A stretch of DNA of 64,000 bases, from positions 53,940,905-54,004,904 of the forward strand of contig CM023540.1 in assembly GCA_013350335.1 (NCBI GenBank). Reading direction: 5' to 3'. The notes under the pieces are model-generated. The model saw nothing but the letters and a program-made list of their open reading frames with translations. It did no database searches and was not told where the DNA came from. Positions 24,146-36,801 of this stretch are shown here, piece after piece. Position 1 is the stretch's first letter; every line of letters begins with the position of its first letter. The stretch is from Chimonanthus salicifolius (lineage: Eukaryota; Streptophyta; Magnoliopsida; Laurales; Calycanthaceae). The position numbers were made by a program, and so were the translations under genes.

Positions 24146-25789
24146 TGATATTTCCACACGTTGACAGCTGGTGATTATGGGTAGATCAAAATGAACACCC
24201 ATGACTGAATCCATAGTTAAAAAATTAAAAGAAATACAAACTTCAGACTTTGTTTGAATGGATTCAATTCGACCAAATTTCAAGTCGAGTAAAGCAGCGA
24301 ATTTTTTAAATTTTTTAAAAAGCCCAATACGAAATTTTAGGTACAGTCCAAATTTTAATTTTTGTAACCCTTGTGCAAACAGATGTTTTGTATGAAAGGA
24401 CTTAGAATGCCGTTGAGGGACTACATAGCCAGCTTCAGGCATTCGTACCATTATTATCATTATTATTGAGTATAATAACAATAATAAAAATTAATAATGA
24501 TTTTTATAAATTTGTGTCACTTAAAAATTAAAATTAATTAATTTGAGTAGATAACGAAATGAATTTAAGACGTTAATGTGTTAGATTTAATTTTGAGCTA
24601 AATATGATCACGAAATATAATTTTTTAATGAACTTTAAAATGAGATGAAAGATGACATATGATAAGTAAGAGATATTGAGAGAGAAAAAATGTTAACGAA
24701 ATAAAGAATAGTAAGAGAGAAATTGTTATGTCCTACCCCATGGGACATGTGATTATTTTTTTTATACTTCTAATCAAATGCTAACCTCATTCCAACAATA
24801 AACCTCAAACAAATGGTGTTTCACGCACATGGGAAAAAAATTCTTACCATTTCTAAGTTCGTCAAAGACCGGATACCCTCTAACAATAAACTCGGCAGGG
24901 TTGAATCTAATATGGGAATTCGAAAAAACATTCTCTCAATCAGACCATCTTGATAAATAATCCTAAGCGACATATAAATCACTCAGTGGACAAAACACTG
25001 CAGACCATCACGTCTAACCTATGTGGTCCCTGAAATGCAACTCAACACGTGGATCTCAAATCTCAATCAAAGCATACAAAGCAAAAGCTTAAGGGAAATT
25101 AAAAAAATCTAACTCAAAGTTAATTATTACAACCCATAATATAATAAAAAAGTGAAATGTTTCTCAAACCAACAAAAGGGCTCTACAACCCACGACCATC
25201 AATGCTCTTACCCATCCATGCCGAACTCTAGGGATCCGATTGGCCCCACCTCAGGTAGCATTCCTGACATCTGTAAGGCTGAGCTAAACATGCACTACAT
25301 CATACTCATACCTGGATAATATCTATAAAATATTATTCTAAAAAACGTATGCCTTTCATACTTATTCATCAAATACAACACCAAGGGTTATCGATTATCA
25401 TACAATCACAATCAAACCACTGAATCCATAGTTTAAAAAACTAAAAGAAATTAAAACTTTAGAATTCGTTTGAGTTTACCTGACTCTGACAAAATTTCAA
25501 GTCGAATAAATCGGCGATTTTTTTTTTTAATTTTTAATTTCTAAAAAAAATCCAAATAGATTCTAGACTCAACGAAATTTTATTTTTTCAGACACTTGTG
25601 CAAACAGAGGTTTTGAATGGAAGGACTTATAATGTTGTCGAGGGATTAAAAAACCAGCTTCAAGCATTCGAACCTTTATTATCATTATTATTGAGTTTTA
25701 TAACGATAAAAATAATTAATAAAGATTTTTTATAAATATGATATAAACTTAGCTTCATATGTATTAGTTTGCGATAAGATCTACAAATT
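24146..25789. repeat. Unclassified sequence with a ~310-bp direct repeat pair
   Basis: 24198-24515 and 25418-25735 match in the same orientation at roughly three-quarters identity by eye. Shared words include CTGAATCCATAGTT, TTTCAAGTCGA, CTTGTGCAAACAGA, GAAAGGACTTA/GGAAGGACTTA and TTATTATCATTATTATTGAGT. The repeats could be ends of a decayed LTR element or a local duplication. The DNA between (24516-25417) has no gene. Confidence 0.5.
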
Positions 25790-27602
25790 TCTTGATTGTT
25801 TTAAGTGCAGCGGAATATTTCAATCAAGAGATTTGTTTAATGTGATGGATTGTACAGTTAATTTTTTACACATTCACACTAAGATTTTCACCCCTTTACA
25901 TAAAGCTTGATTATCGATGGTAGTGCACAATGTATAGAATAAGATAATCAATATGGAAAGTGATATGTGTTAAGAAGAGTACTTGAATACTAAATACAAA
26001 CATACAAAGGTCAAACACCATAAGACCAATTTAAAGTGGTTCGGTTAGCCAAACTACATCCACTGCTAGGACTCGCTCAACCTTGAGTTATCTCCAAAAT
26101 AACTATTGGGGACTTACACCTTTAAAGTGGTTCGGTTAGCCAACCTACATCCACTGCTAGGACTCGCTCAACCTTGAGTTATCTCCAAAATAACTACTGG
26201 GGACTTACACCCTCACAATTAGAGTAGGAATTCCACCTCACTCAATTGGCTGGGAATTTCACCCACCACTATGCCAGAGTTGATGCTCTAGAGTTTTTTT
26301 ATAGTGGTTCCGGAGTACCTCCCATTAATCTACTTTCGGAACAAATGTTTTAAAGAAAATTAAAACCAAGAAGGACTTGCCGTTGAAGCTCTTTCTCTTG
26401 ATGTGTGCTTCTTCAAGATCTCACCCAATGTGTGCCAGCGCTCCTTCTTGTAGCCGCCGTTGATCAATCACAATCCGGAGTGTCAAGGAAACTGGTTTTA
26501 CCAAAGGTTTCCTAGTTTATGGTTCTCTCCTACTCACTTTCGAACTCAAGCCTCAGATTGGTCGTTTATGAGTTTTCATCATTCCTCTCTCTCTTAGAAC
26601 ATAATTCATCTGATTAGTTCTATTTGATTCCCCTAGTGTAAGAACGTGAGAGAAAGTGATTCTTCTGTTGGCCCTTGTTTAAGATCATTGGTGAAGATGA
26701 TGGTCCAACTGATCCTTCCGAAGGATACCAACTGGTTGCATAAAGATTGGTTTATATAACGAAGGCAACAAGTTGTAGTAACAGTAATGTACCGATAGGT
26801 CGGTTGCACCGAGGGGTCGGTACTAGAAATGTTACCGTTACAAACCCGACTGTTGTGCATTAATAGCACTCACAATGGTAATATTCTTTCCCGGTGGACA
26901 TGTCATTGTCGTTGATGGGTCGACATTTATGATACGGAGAGGTTGGTCCATATGAGAGGTTCTGTCTAGTGCAAAACATGCTCGACAGTAGTTTCATCTC
27001 TAGAAACATGTTACCCAGAATGACCTGTCGCCCTTAATTGAGGGGTTGGTCCTAGTACTCTCGATTGGTCTTTGATTGCCGATATGTCTATTTTTTCGAG
27101 AGTCCACAAGAGTTCAAGGATTCCAGAACTCAAGATTTTGAATGAGGAGTCGTTGACCAAGAGGGGTCATTGCAGCCTTTCATCGAGGGGTCGGTGCATA
27201 CGAGACTCTCGATTAGAGGCATACCCAGAATGATAGTTCAATATTCCAGAACCTATGTCAATCTAGACGATCAGTCCTTAACCATGATGAGTCGATTCTG
27301 TCTCTACCGAGAGAGTCAGTGAGAACGACTGGTCGAGCTGTCAAGCTTCCTCACTAGGCTTCATATGATTTAACCATTTGTTTTTCTAAGCCTAGGGATA
27401 GTCCTCTCTATGGTGTGGGTACCACCTAAAGTCATCTATGGCCATAATGCATGTTTTGTAATTGCCATAATGATGAGCTTCAATCTGGTGGAGCATGATC
27501 TTTTCTTTTGTTCATCTTAGGTCTTCAAGTTTCCAACAAGTGCTTCTTTCCGAATCATGGAATTGACAAACATAGGGACTTGGCCAAGCCGAGCCACTAA
27601 CA
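25790..27602 (-). mobile_element. Ty1/copia SIRE/Maximus-like LTR, solo
   Basis: Minus-strand start TGTTAGTGGCTCGGCTTGG at 27602; same block order as 2590-4173. It inserted in or next to an Athila-type LTR, since Athila sequence (LTR tail, then primer site) begins right after it. The left end is approximate. A 91-bp segment is duplicated in tandem at about 26033-26214. Confidence 0.7.
26033..26214. repeat. 91-bp tandem duplication in the SIRE-like LTR
   Basis: Two consecutive copies containing GTGGTTCGGTTAGCC, ATCCACTGCTAGGACTCGC and CTTGAGTTATCTCC start at 26036 and 26127. They differ at only a few bases. The LTR at 2590-4173 has a single copy, so the duplication arose in this copy or its recent parent. 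Confidence 0.8.
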
Positions 27603-27912
27603 TTATGCATCAAAATTAGGTAAAGCCTAGAGCCACCTTTCCATATCCAATGCATTCATCCATCATATTAGATGTAGATCATCCGATCCATCAATTATAT
27701 AGATCAACCTTAGAATCATAATCATCTCATCATTTTCATAGTTATTCTTAGCCATCCATTAGCTAACCAGTAGGTTTAGATCCCATTCAATCATAGTCAT
27801 TTAAACATATATTTTGTGATTTTTTTTGGGTTCAAAATTGCACTCATATGCTATCCTATTTAATTGGTTCGTATGCTTGCGAGTTATAAATGTAAGATTT
27901 GCATCCACAACA
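27603..27912 (+). mobile_element. Athila-type 5' LTR, 3' remnant
   Basis: AT-rich stretch ending GCATCCACAACA immediately before the primer-binding site. The rest of the LTR was displaced by the SIRE-like LTR or lies unrecognised upstream. Confidence 0.5.
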
Positions 27913-27918
27913 AGTTTT

Positions 27919-27936
27919 TGGTGCCGTTGCCGGGGA
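27919..27936 (+). promoter_or_regulatory. Athila primer-binding site (tRNA-Asp type)
   Basis: TGGTGCCGTTGCCGGGGA differs at one base from the TGGCGCCGTTGCCGGGGA typical of Athila-clade elements. It lies six bases after the inferred LTR end. Confidence 0.8.
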
Positions 27937-29209
27937 AATCAAATCAAATAAATAATTAATTTGAGTACCATTAAAATTATATGATTTGCGAAAGATTGCT
28001 ATATTTGTCATATTTCTATTTTAGGCCACTCTTTAAAATTGGAAATTTTTATTTTTGGAAAGTTTCCTTTAATTAGAGATTTTTGAAAATATGAATATTC
28101 TCGAATTAATCCATTTTTGGAAAGTTGCTAAATTTTGAAATTTCTATAATTAGAATTTTCTAATAATTTTTAGAGATCTTTTAATTTATTAGTTTCCTCC
28201 TTTAGCAAGAATTTTCTAATCTTGGAAATTATAATAAATTATTTTGGGAATGTTTATATTCTTAGAAAAAACTATTTTTCGAAAGTTTCTAAACAGAAAT
28301 TTTCTAGATTTAGAAATTTCATCTAACTTTTGAAAGATCCAATCATTGATTAAAGTGGTGAAACCAATCTTAAATTACTATGGTCTTGTCTCATTTAAAA
28401 TTCTTGATTAAGTTGTAAATAATACATCTCATTCACTAGTTGTAGTTTAGGAAAATACATTTAGTTTATGTTCATGCATTCTTTGAATTAGAATCCACAC
28501 CAAGGCTTGTATGTAATTCTAATTTACCACACAACATTTTATTATTTGCATATTTGCTTAAATGTTGTGTGGTAAATTAGAATTGCATTTTTCACAATAT
28601 CTAGAAAAACAAGATAGTAAAATTGGTTCATGCATCTCCTAAATAAAATCAATTATGGAACCATTAGGATTAGCTTTTAGGGTTTAATGCTCATTAGGAA
28701 CCTTTTCAATCTAAATCAATTTTTGTAACCAGCGAATAATTTATCTTCAAGAATGGTGTCTAAGGCAAGTTCTGTCACCAAGGTGTGAGGTCAAGCAGGT
28801 CTAAGGATAAGTTGGGATGAGATGTCATCTGTGATCCCCCACTTACCTAGGAACTTACCTGGGCATCTTGTGGTTAAACTCTCATTGGAGACTTAGACTA
28901 TTTGGAAAGAAAATTAAAAGAAAGGTCTAGTTTTTAGGTTCCCTGTAGAACCCAATAAAAATTCAATTGTATTAGTGCAACTTGAATCTTAGATTTTAAG
29001 CATATTTTGTATGTTATTTGGTTGAACGTGAATGATCATGTCTGTATATGCCTCGCTGGTCACGTAATTCTTCCAATCGCTTGGTTCAAGTTATACTGCC
29101 CATCAATGCACTGATTGTTACATCCGGAGCCTAGTCAGGGTCAGTCTTAGACATAGACAGTACACCATCACCAGTATCATTATCATCATCTATATCATCA
29201 TCACCTAGA

Positions 29210-30547
29210 ATGGCCGAAGGACCTAGAAATGCGAAAACTCTTCGAGGTTACTTTTCATCGTTCAGAGCTGATACACCTTCTAGTGTAGTTATCCCACCAA
29301 CCAATGCATCCTATGAACTTAAGCTATCCCTTCTACATATTTTACCTTCATTTTATGGCCTTGATCGTGACGATCCATATTTACATGTCAAAGAATTCTA
29401 AGAGATTTGTCACACCATTAAAATTCAAAATGTCATTGAAGAAGCAATTAAACTTTGCCTATTTCCTTTTTCTTTCAAAGAAAAAATGAAGTCATGGTTG
29501 AACTCATTGTGTGCAGATTCCATCAGAATATGGGATCAATTGGTTAATAAATACTTGAATAAATTTTTCCCTATATCTAAAATAAATGCACTCAAGAAAG
29601 AAATCTCAAATTTTGCACAGAAAGAGGGTGAGCAATTCTCAGAATTGTGGGAAACATTTAAGGATACATTGAGCAAATGTCCTCATCATGGTTTTGAAAC
29701 TTGGAGACTCGTGCAATTTTACTATGATGGCTTAAATACATCTAGCCGTACTTTAGTTGATTTTATGAAAAATGGGGCATTTTTCGAACAAAATGAAAAT
29801 GAAGGATGAAGAATGCGTTAACTGTAACTCAAGTGATAAATCCACCATTAGGAATGAATAATGAGGTTTGTACATTGTGTTCGAACCTTGGACACACTGC
29901 CCAGAATTGTCCATCCTCATTGTCAAATGTTGAGTGCTCAACTGAGCAGGTTAATCCACTCAATAATTTTGGAAGACAGCAATGAACCCCATTTTCTGCC
30001 ACATACAATCCTAACTGGAGTAATCATCCAAATTTCTCTTGGCGGCAAAATCAACCTCTAAGTAACGGACCCCCCAAAAAAAAAAAATTAAAATCAAGCA
30101 TACCAACCACCTCAAAATCAACAATTTCATCCATCCCAGCCAAATTAGTTTTATCAATCCAATCCATCTGACCGTGGGCCTTCTCTTGAGGATACATTGC
30201 GTTAGTTCATGCAATCTACCCAGCAGGCTATGCACAAGCTTGAAACACAACTTGGTCAATTAGCCATTGTGATAGGAGTCATGGAGAAAGGCAAACTTCC
30301 CAGTCAACCTATTCTCAATCCTAAGGGAGAGTATGAGGTTTCATCATCTAAATCAGAAGATGTCAAATCAATTACTACTGTAAGATCAGGACGACAGGTT
30401 GATAACAAGATGGAAATACATAAACAACAGGATGACCAAATTCCTGGTCAATCCAAGCATGAGGATAATTCATCCCAGTCCAAATTTTACCGGATCACTC
30501 TGCTAGAAAAACTTATGTACCTAAGGCTCCATATCCTCAAAGGTTGA
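29210..30547 (+). pseudogene. Athila-type gag
   Basis: Starts MAEGPRNAKTLRGYF. After one in-frame stop at 29399-29401 it continues in the same frame: FPFSFKEKMKSWLNSL, then WDQLVNKYLNKFFP and the EGEQFSELWETFKDTLSKCPHHGF core. A zinc knuckle CTLCSNLGHTAQNC (C-X2-C-X4-H-X4-C) follows near 29870. The C-terminal MQSTQQAMHKLETQLGQLA helix is at 30209. Several frame changes break it. Confidence 0.8.
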
Positions 30548-30559
30548 ATACAAAGAAAG

Positions 30560-31500
30560 GAGTTCCTTATGGTGACATATTAGAGTATTCTAACATGTCA
30601 GTATCAATATCCCTTTACTAGATGCCATCAATCAAGTTCCTTCTAAAGCCAAATTTCTCAAAGACCAGTGTACAACAAAGAGAAGAACTAATGTACCCAC
30701 AAAGGCATTTTTAGCAGAAAATGCAAGTGCACTTCTCCAACAGCCATTTCCAATCAAACATAAAGACCCTGGGTGCCTAACCATTTCATGCACCATTGGT
30801 ACATACACAATTGACATGGATTTATTAGATCTTGGAGCAAGTGTCAGCCTACTGGCATGCTCTGTTTATGAGAAGCTAGGTTTAGGAGAATTAAAACACA
30901 CCCTATCACATTGCAATTAGCAGATCGATCGATGAAAATCCCAAGAGGTGTGATAGAGGACATTCTAGTGAAAGTCGACGATTTCTACTTTTCTGTCGAT
31001 TTTGTCGTATTGGATACTCAACCCACTCAAAACGAAATGGGCACATTCTAATTATTCTTGGATGAACATTTCTGGCCAATGCTAAAGCTGTCATCAATTG
31101 CCAAAATGGTATGCTTCGATTATCATTTGGAGATCTGACAACTAAACTAAATGTGTCTGGTTTATGTCACCAACCTCTTTGCACAGATGATCCATGCGAG
31201 GTTAATATGATCCAGAATTCTATCAATGATTCTTTTCTTCACTTCATATGTTATGATCCATGTGAGAAGTATTTGTCAACCTTTAGCCCAGACTTCAATG
31301 AAAATGGTACACAGGAAGTGAGTGATGTATTTGATGCATCTACGTTTGAACAGAAAGTCATAAAATTTGAATCTCTCCTTGTTAGTCCATCTGTATTGTC
31401 TTCTTCTGTCTAGAAGCCACCGAAATTAGAACTCAAAACACTCCCTGAGACTCTGAAATATTCTTATTTGGGACCATCAGAACTTTACCTGTTATCATAG
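30560..31500 (+). pseudogene. Athila-type protease and linker
   Basis: Around 30800-30890 the frame reads CTIGTYTIDMDLLDLGASVSLL, with DLGAS as the aspartic protease motif, followed by a frameshift. 31111-31413 is an open linker stretch between protease and RT. Confidence 0.65.
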
Positions 31501-31775
31501 CTTCCGATTTAACTCGTAGCTATTTTAAGAGATCACCGTGAAGCAATTGGATGGTCCATTGCCGATCTCAAAGAAATTAGCCCCTCTGTGGTCATGCATA
31601 AAATTCACTTGGAAGAAAACTCCAAGACATCTAGGGAACCACAGAGAACACTACATCCAACGTGCAGGAAGTAGTAAGAATAGGAATTTTAAAATTTCTC
31701 GAAGTAAGAATCATTTACCCAATTTCTGACAGTGCATGAGTAAGTTCGATACAAGTTGTTCCTAAAAAGTATGGT

Positions 31776-32513
31776 GTGACTGTAGTAAAAAATGAGGATA
31801 ATGAGTTAATTCCAACACACATTCAAACGGGTTGGAAAGTTTGCATTGACTACCGTAAATTAAACATTGCCACCGGAAAGGATTACTTCCCTCTTCTGTT
31901 TCTTGATCAAATACTGGAGCATTTAGCCGGTCATGCATTCTACTGCTTTCTTGATGGTTATTTTGGCTATAACCAAATCTATGTTTCTCTTAAGGATCAG
32001 GAGAAAATAACATTCACCTGTCCATTCAAAGCTTTTGCATATCGTTGTATGCCATTTGGGTTGTGCAATGCACCTGCCACTTTTCAGCGGTGCATGATCA
32101 ACATTTTCTCTTGTATGGTTGAACGTTTCCTGGAAGTCTTCATGGACGACTTCTTTATTTTTTTATCTACTTTTGATCAATGCTTGCACCATCTCACTCT
32201 TGTGTTAGTCAGATGCAAAGAAAATAACTTCGTACTAAATTGGGAAAAATGTCACTTTATGGTAAAATCAGGCATTATACTAGGACACATTATCTCTGAA
32301 AATGGAATCGAAGTAGACAAAGCCAAAGTCGATTTGATCTCTAATCTTCCAAGACCTCAAGTTGTTAAAGAGATCAGATCATTCTTAGGTCATGCTAGAT
32401 TTTGTAGGAGGTTTATCAAAGGATTCAATGACATATCGCGTCCTCTTTGTAGACTCTTGACCAAGGATGTTGTTTTCAATTTTGATGAGAAATGTGTCAT
32501 AGCCTTTGAATAA
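31776..32513 (+). pseudogene. Athila-type reverse transcriptase
   Basis: Contains WKVCIDYRKLN, YCFLDGYFGYNQI, MPFGLCNAPATFQRCM, the catalytic FMDDFF, LGHIISENGIEVD and IRSFLGHARFCRRFI. All RT blocks are present and this stretch is uninterrupted, but it is cut off from the rest of pol by flanking stops. Confidence 0.85.
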
Positions 32514-33000
32514 TTGAAAACCACTTTGATTTCTGCTTCGATAATATAGCCACCTGATTGGTCTATTCCTTTTGAAATTATGTGCGATACTTCTAGTTAC
32601 GCCATAGGAGTTGTGTTAGGACAAATGATAAACAAATTGCCTCATGTTATCTATTATGCGAGCAAAACTCTAAATGTCGCTCAACTCTGTTATTCAACCA
32701 CGGAAAAAAGTTGTTGACTATCGTATTTGCGCTAGACAAACTTTGATCCTATCTAGTGGGTTCAAATGTCATCGTCTATTCAGATCACGCTGCACTTAAG
32801 TTTTGTCTTTCTAAGAAATATCCTAAGTCCCGCCTGATTAGATAGATACTCTTGCTAAAAGAATTTGACATAGAAATTTGAGACAAGAAATATTCCAAAA
32901 ATGTGGTAGCAGACCATTTGTCTAGATTGATCACTGAATTCACATATGATAATTGTCCTATCACTGAATCATTTCCAGAAGAACAACTCATGTAAGTATC
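32514..33000 (+). pseudogene. Athila-type RNase H
   Basis: Degenerate counterpart of 34740-35250. Recognisable pieces are VIYYASKTLN, YSDHAALKF and VVADHLSRLITE, separated by stops and small indels. Confidence 0.65.
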
Positions 33001-33025
33001 CTAAGTACTAGCACATGTCAAAATT

Positions 33026-34080
33026 TTGCAGATATTGTCAATTATCTTGTTACTGGTCAAATGCCTTTACATTGGACTAGGCAACATAGGGTTAAGTTTC
33101 TGGCACATGTCAAAAGTTTCATATGAGATGATCCATATCAGTTTAAACATTGTGCGAACCAAAGTCTTCGTCGTTGTGTCCCAGAAGAAAAACAACAAAG
33201 CATCATAAGTTTCTATCATGATCAGGCTTGTGGAGACCATTTCAGTGCTAGAAAGACAACTGCGAAAATTTTGCAGCGCAGATTTTATTGGGCATCCATG
33301 TTTCGTGAGACATACCTTCTGTACTTCATGCGATAGATGTCAAAGATTAGGTGGTATATCTCGTCGAAATATGATGTCTTTAAGACCCATCTTAACTGTT
33401 GAACTTTTTGATGTTTGGGACATCGATTTCATGGGACCATTTCCCAACTCTTTTAGCAATTTATACGTTTTCGTAGGTGTTGACTACGTATCAAAGGGGG
33501 CCGAAGCGGTGAAATGCAAAACAAATGATCACAATGCCGTCATCCGTTTCTTGAAAGAAAATATTTTCTCTAGATTTGGTATTCCACGAGCCATCATTAG
33601 TGATGGAGGAAAGCACTTTTATAATTGCCTATTCGAAAAGTTGATGAAATCATATGGGGTGATACATAAGGTTGCTACTCCATATCACCCACAAACAAGT
33701 GGGCAAGTGGAAATTTTAAATCGAGAAATGAAGCATATCCTTGAGAAGACAGTCAATCCAACTCGGAAAGTTAGTCTTCCAGACTCACTGGTGCACTATG
33801 GGCATATCAAACAACTTTTAAAGTACCCATAGGAATGTCACCCTATCGTTTGGTTTATGGGAAAGCCTGACATCTTCCAGTTGAGATAGAGCACAAAGCC
33901 TATTGGGCTATAAAGAGTTTCAATTTTGCTCTAGATGTAGCTCGACAGCACAGAAAGCTACAACTAGCTGAGTTGGAAGAAATAAGAAATGAGGCTTATA
34001 ACACAGCTAGAAAGTACAAAGATCGGATGAAAATGCTTCATGACAAACACATTCTTAGGGAAATGTTTACAGTTGTTTAA
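33026..34080 (+). pseudogene. Athila-type integrase
   Basis: The zinc-binding end HDQACGDHFSA...TSCDRCQRLG is partly frameshifted. The catalytic core reads WDIDFMGPFPNSF (first Asp), IISDGGKHF (second Asp) and HPQTSGQVEILNREMKHIL (Glu). It then frameshifts near 33830 and continues as PYRLVYGKA. Stops and frameshifts make it non-functional. Confidence 0.8.
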
Positions 34081-34179
34081 AAGGTCTTGTTGTACAATTC
34101 TCAGTTATATCTTTTCCTTGGGAAATTGAAATCTAAATGGTTTGATCCATTCATTGTTACATTTGTATTCCCACACTTC

Positions 34180-34625
34180 TCGCCAGTCGCAGCCAATATT
34201 CCATCAGGTATAGTGGTACCTGCAACCAATTTCACTTTTGAATTTAACCAGCTCCTTAACACTTTCTACTAGTTTTTTATGATCTTGATAGAGAGAATCC
34301 GTACCTTCATTTCAAAGAATTCTTAGAGATCTGCACCGCAATTAAAATTCAAGGAATCACTGATGAATATATCTGACTTCAATTATTTCCTTTCTCTTTC
34401 AAAGAAAAAAATGAAATCTTGGTTAAATTCTTTACCTGCGAATTCCATCACAACTTGGGATCAACTAGTTAATAAATTTTTGAATAAGTTTTTCCCAGTA
34501 TAAAAAACAAACGCCCTCAAGAAAGAAATGATAAATTTTAATCAAAAGGAGGGTGAACAATTTTGTGAAGCATGGGAAAGATTCAAAGATATATTAGCAA
34601 AATGCCCCCACCATGGTTTAGGTCA
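34180..34625 (+). pseudogene. Athila-type gag fragment (element 2)
   Basis: Parallels 29270-29700: IPSGIVVPATNFTFEF, DLDRENPYLHFKEFLE-like, FPFSFKEK and KFFP blocks with frameshifts. It ends at the CPHHGL block, where it is fused to RT sequence. Confidence 0.7.
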
Positions 34626-34639
34626 TGATGGATTTTACA

Positions 34640-35421
34640 TAAGGTTTATCAAATGATTCAGTGACATATCGCGACCTCTCTGTAGACTCCTGACCAAAGA
34701 TGTCATTTTCAATTTTGTTGAAAAATGTGTCATAGACTTTAAAAAATTGAAAACCGCTTTGACTTCTACTCCAATCATACAGCCACCTGATTGGTCTATA
34801 CCCTTTGAAATCATTTGAGGACCCTCTGACTATGTAGTAGGAGCCGTGTTAGGATAAAGAACGAACAAATTGCCTCATGTTATCTACTCTGCTGGCAAAA
34901 TGTTGAATGACGCTCAGCTTCATTACTCCACCATGGAGAAAGAGTTGTTAGCTGTCACATTTGCGCTGGACAAATTTCAACCTTATCTAGTAGGCTCGAA
35001 GGTCATCGTCTATTCAAATCATGCTGCACTCAAGTATCTTCTTTCCAAGAAATATGCTGACTCCTGCCTGATCCGATGGAGACTTTTGTTACAAGAGTTT
35101 GATATTGAAATCCAGGACAAGGAAGGTTCCGAAAATGTGGCAGCAGAGCATTTATCTAGATTGATAACTGAGATCACTGATGACACCCATCCTATTACTG
35201 AATCCTTCCCTGATGAACAACTCATGTCTATATCCCAAGTACCATGGTTTACTAATATTGTCAATTATCTTGTAACCAATCAAATGCCTCTACATTGGAC
35301 TAAGCAACATAGAGTTAAGTTTTTGGCACAAATCAAAAGTTTTGTGTGGGACAATCCATATTTGTGTAAGCATTGTGCGGACCAAATCATTTGTTGTTGT
35401 GTCCCTGAGGAGGAACAATGA
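34640..35421 (+). pseudogene. Athila-type RNase H and integrase N-terminus (element 2)
   Basis: The open stretch 34870-35421 reads MPHVIYSAGKMLNDAQLHYSTMEKELLAV, YSNHAALKYLLSKKYADSCLIRW and AAEHLSRLITEI, an RNase H region with the usual SDH changed to SNH. It continues into the integrase zinc-binding domain (CCVPEEEQ), then a stop. Confidence 0.8.
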
Positions 35422-35667
35422 AGTGTCATAAGTTTTTGTCATGATCAAGCCTGTAGAGGCCACTTTAGTGTTAAATAGACAGCTGCAAAAATATTGCAGT
35501 GTGGATTTTACTAGCCCTACATGTTTCGTGATACCCATACCTTTTGCGTTTCATGTGGTAGATGTCAAAAATTAGGAAGTATAACCCACCGGAATATGAT
35601 GCTTTAAATCCCATCTTAATCGTTGAACTCTTTGGTGCTTGGGGCATCGATTTCATGGGACCCTTCT
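35422..35667 (+). pseudogene. Athila-type integrase, 5' part before LTR insertion
   Basis: Reads on with HDQACRGHFSVK, a degenerate CVSCGRCQK zinc-binding pair and GIDFMGPF, where the first catalytic Asp lies. The LTR at 35668 cuts it right after GPF. Confidence 0.75.
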
Positions 35668-36801
35668 TGTAACGCCCTGCCCTTTTTCACTCTCTTTCCG
35701 AAAATCAGAGTCTATTTTTTTTTAAATAAAAGAGTGATAGAGAGCGGGACGTCACGACGCGAGTTAAGTCTGGACTTCTAAAGTCCGACCCTTAACTGGC
35801 CAACCCTACGTGTGCATGGACTACGTCCATGAAAACTGTTCACACGTAATATATTAACTTGCAGAAATAAAACATAAACTGCAGATTACAATAGAACCTA
35901 AATCAATTCCTTTTCAGATAGCAAAGTACTTCAATTCTTTAACCATAATTAAAGTTAACTTAAATATCCAACAAACCATTCAAACCATAGCAAAATTATC
36001 TAAGTTATTACATGCTCGAAATCTAGCTACTCAAATTACAAGTCCATGAGTAACTTAAATAATTTATAATCCAATCACATATCCAAGCTCCTATGCTTGG
36101 CTCCGATCACGTTCATCGTCCCTTTCGTTTCCTGTGTCAGCCACTAGGGTAGAAGTAGGGCGTTAGAACAATGCGCCCAGTAGGTATTCCATTTAGGGTC
36201 TACACATGGTTAGTACAAATCATATATAATAACATAATGTCAAAACCATTTAAAACAATGCCATGTCACGATGTCAAATGCAATGAGTCCCACCCATCAC
36301 AAGTACATATAACCTCTTGATGGGATTCTCATCATCAAGGTACCCCCACATAGGTCTTTCGGACGCCCCGACGGAGTGTGGCCCCTCCGGTTTCTTCTTG
36401 ATGGAAAATGCACATCAAGGTACCCCACATAGGTTTTTCGGACGCCCCGACGAAGTGTGGACCCTCCGCGTACATATCCTTCACCCCATGCCATGCATGA
36501 GATGCTAATGAAACACATGCTATTTTATATTATAAACATAGCATTAAAACTCACATTTGGAAACATATCTTTTACAACATAAATTCATCAAAATAAGATA
36601 AAAACCATCATACATAAACCCATGGTTTCAAAAAGGTAGAATCCTACAAAGACCTCTAAAGTGTCCTTGCTTCTTAAACCGACAACCGCTCACGATCGTG
36701 CACCGTTTGTGAAGCCCCATCACCTTGTTACATATCAACAAGTCAATCCCATATTCCATTTGATTTAACATTAGGTCTAAGTCCATAAACACAACCTTGT
36801 G

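Larger units (their letters stand above)
27913..34176 (+). mobile_element. Athila-type Ty3/gypsy element 1, internal region
   Basis: Order is primer site, 1.3-kb untranslated leader (27937-29209, no gene), gag (29210-30550), protease (around 30820), RT (31776-32513), RNase H and integrase (to about 34080). Many stops and frameshifts disrupt it. At about 34176 the integrase C-terminus passes abruptly into gag sequence of a second related element. Confidence 0.8.

Noticed and set aside
27919..27936. tRNA-like word at 27919 and the one at 54617 as tRNA genes
   Set aside because: Both are complements of only the tRNA 3' end and lie directly after LTRs: primer-binding sites, not tRNA genes.
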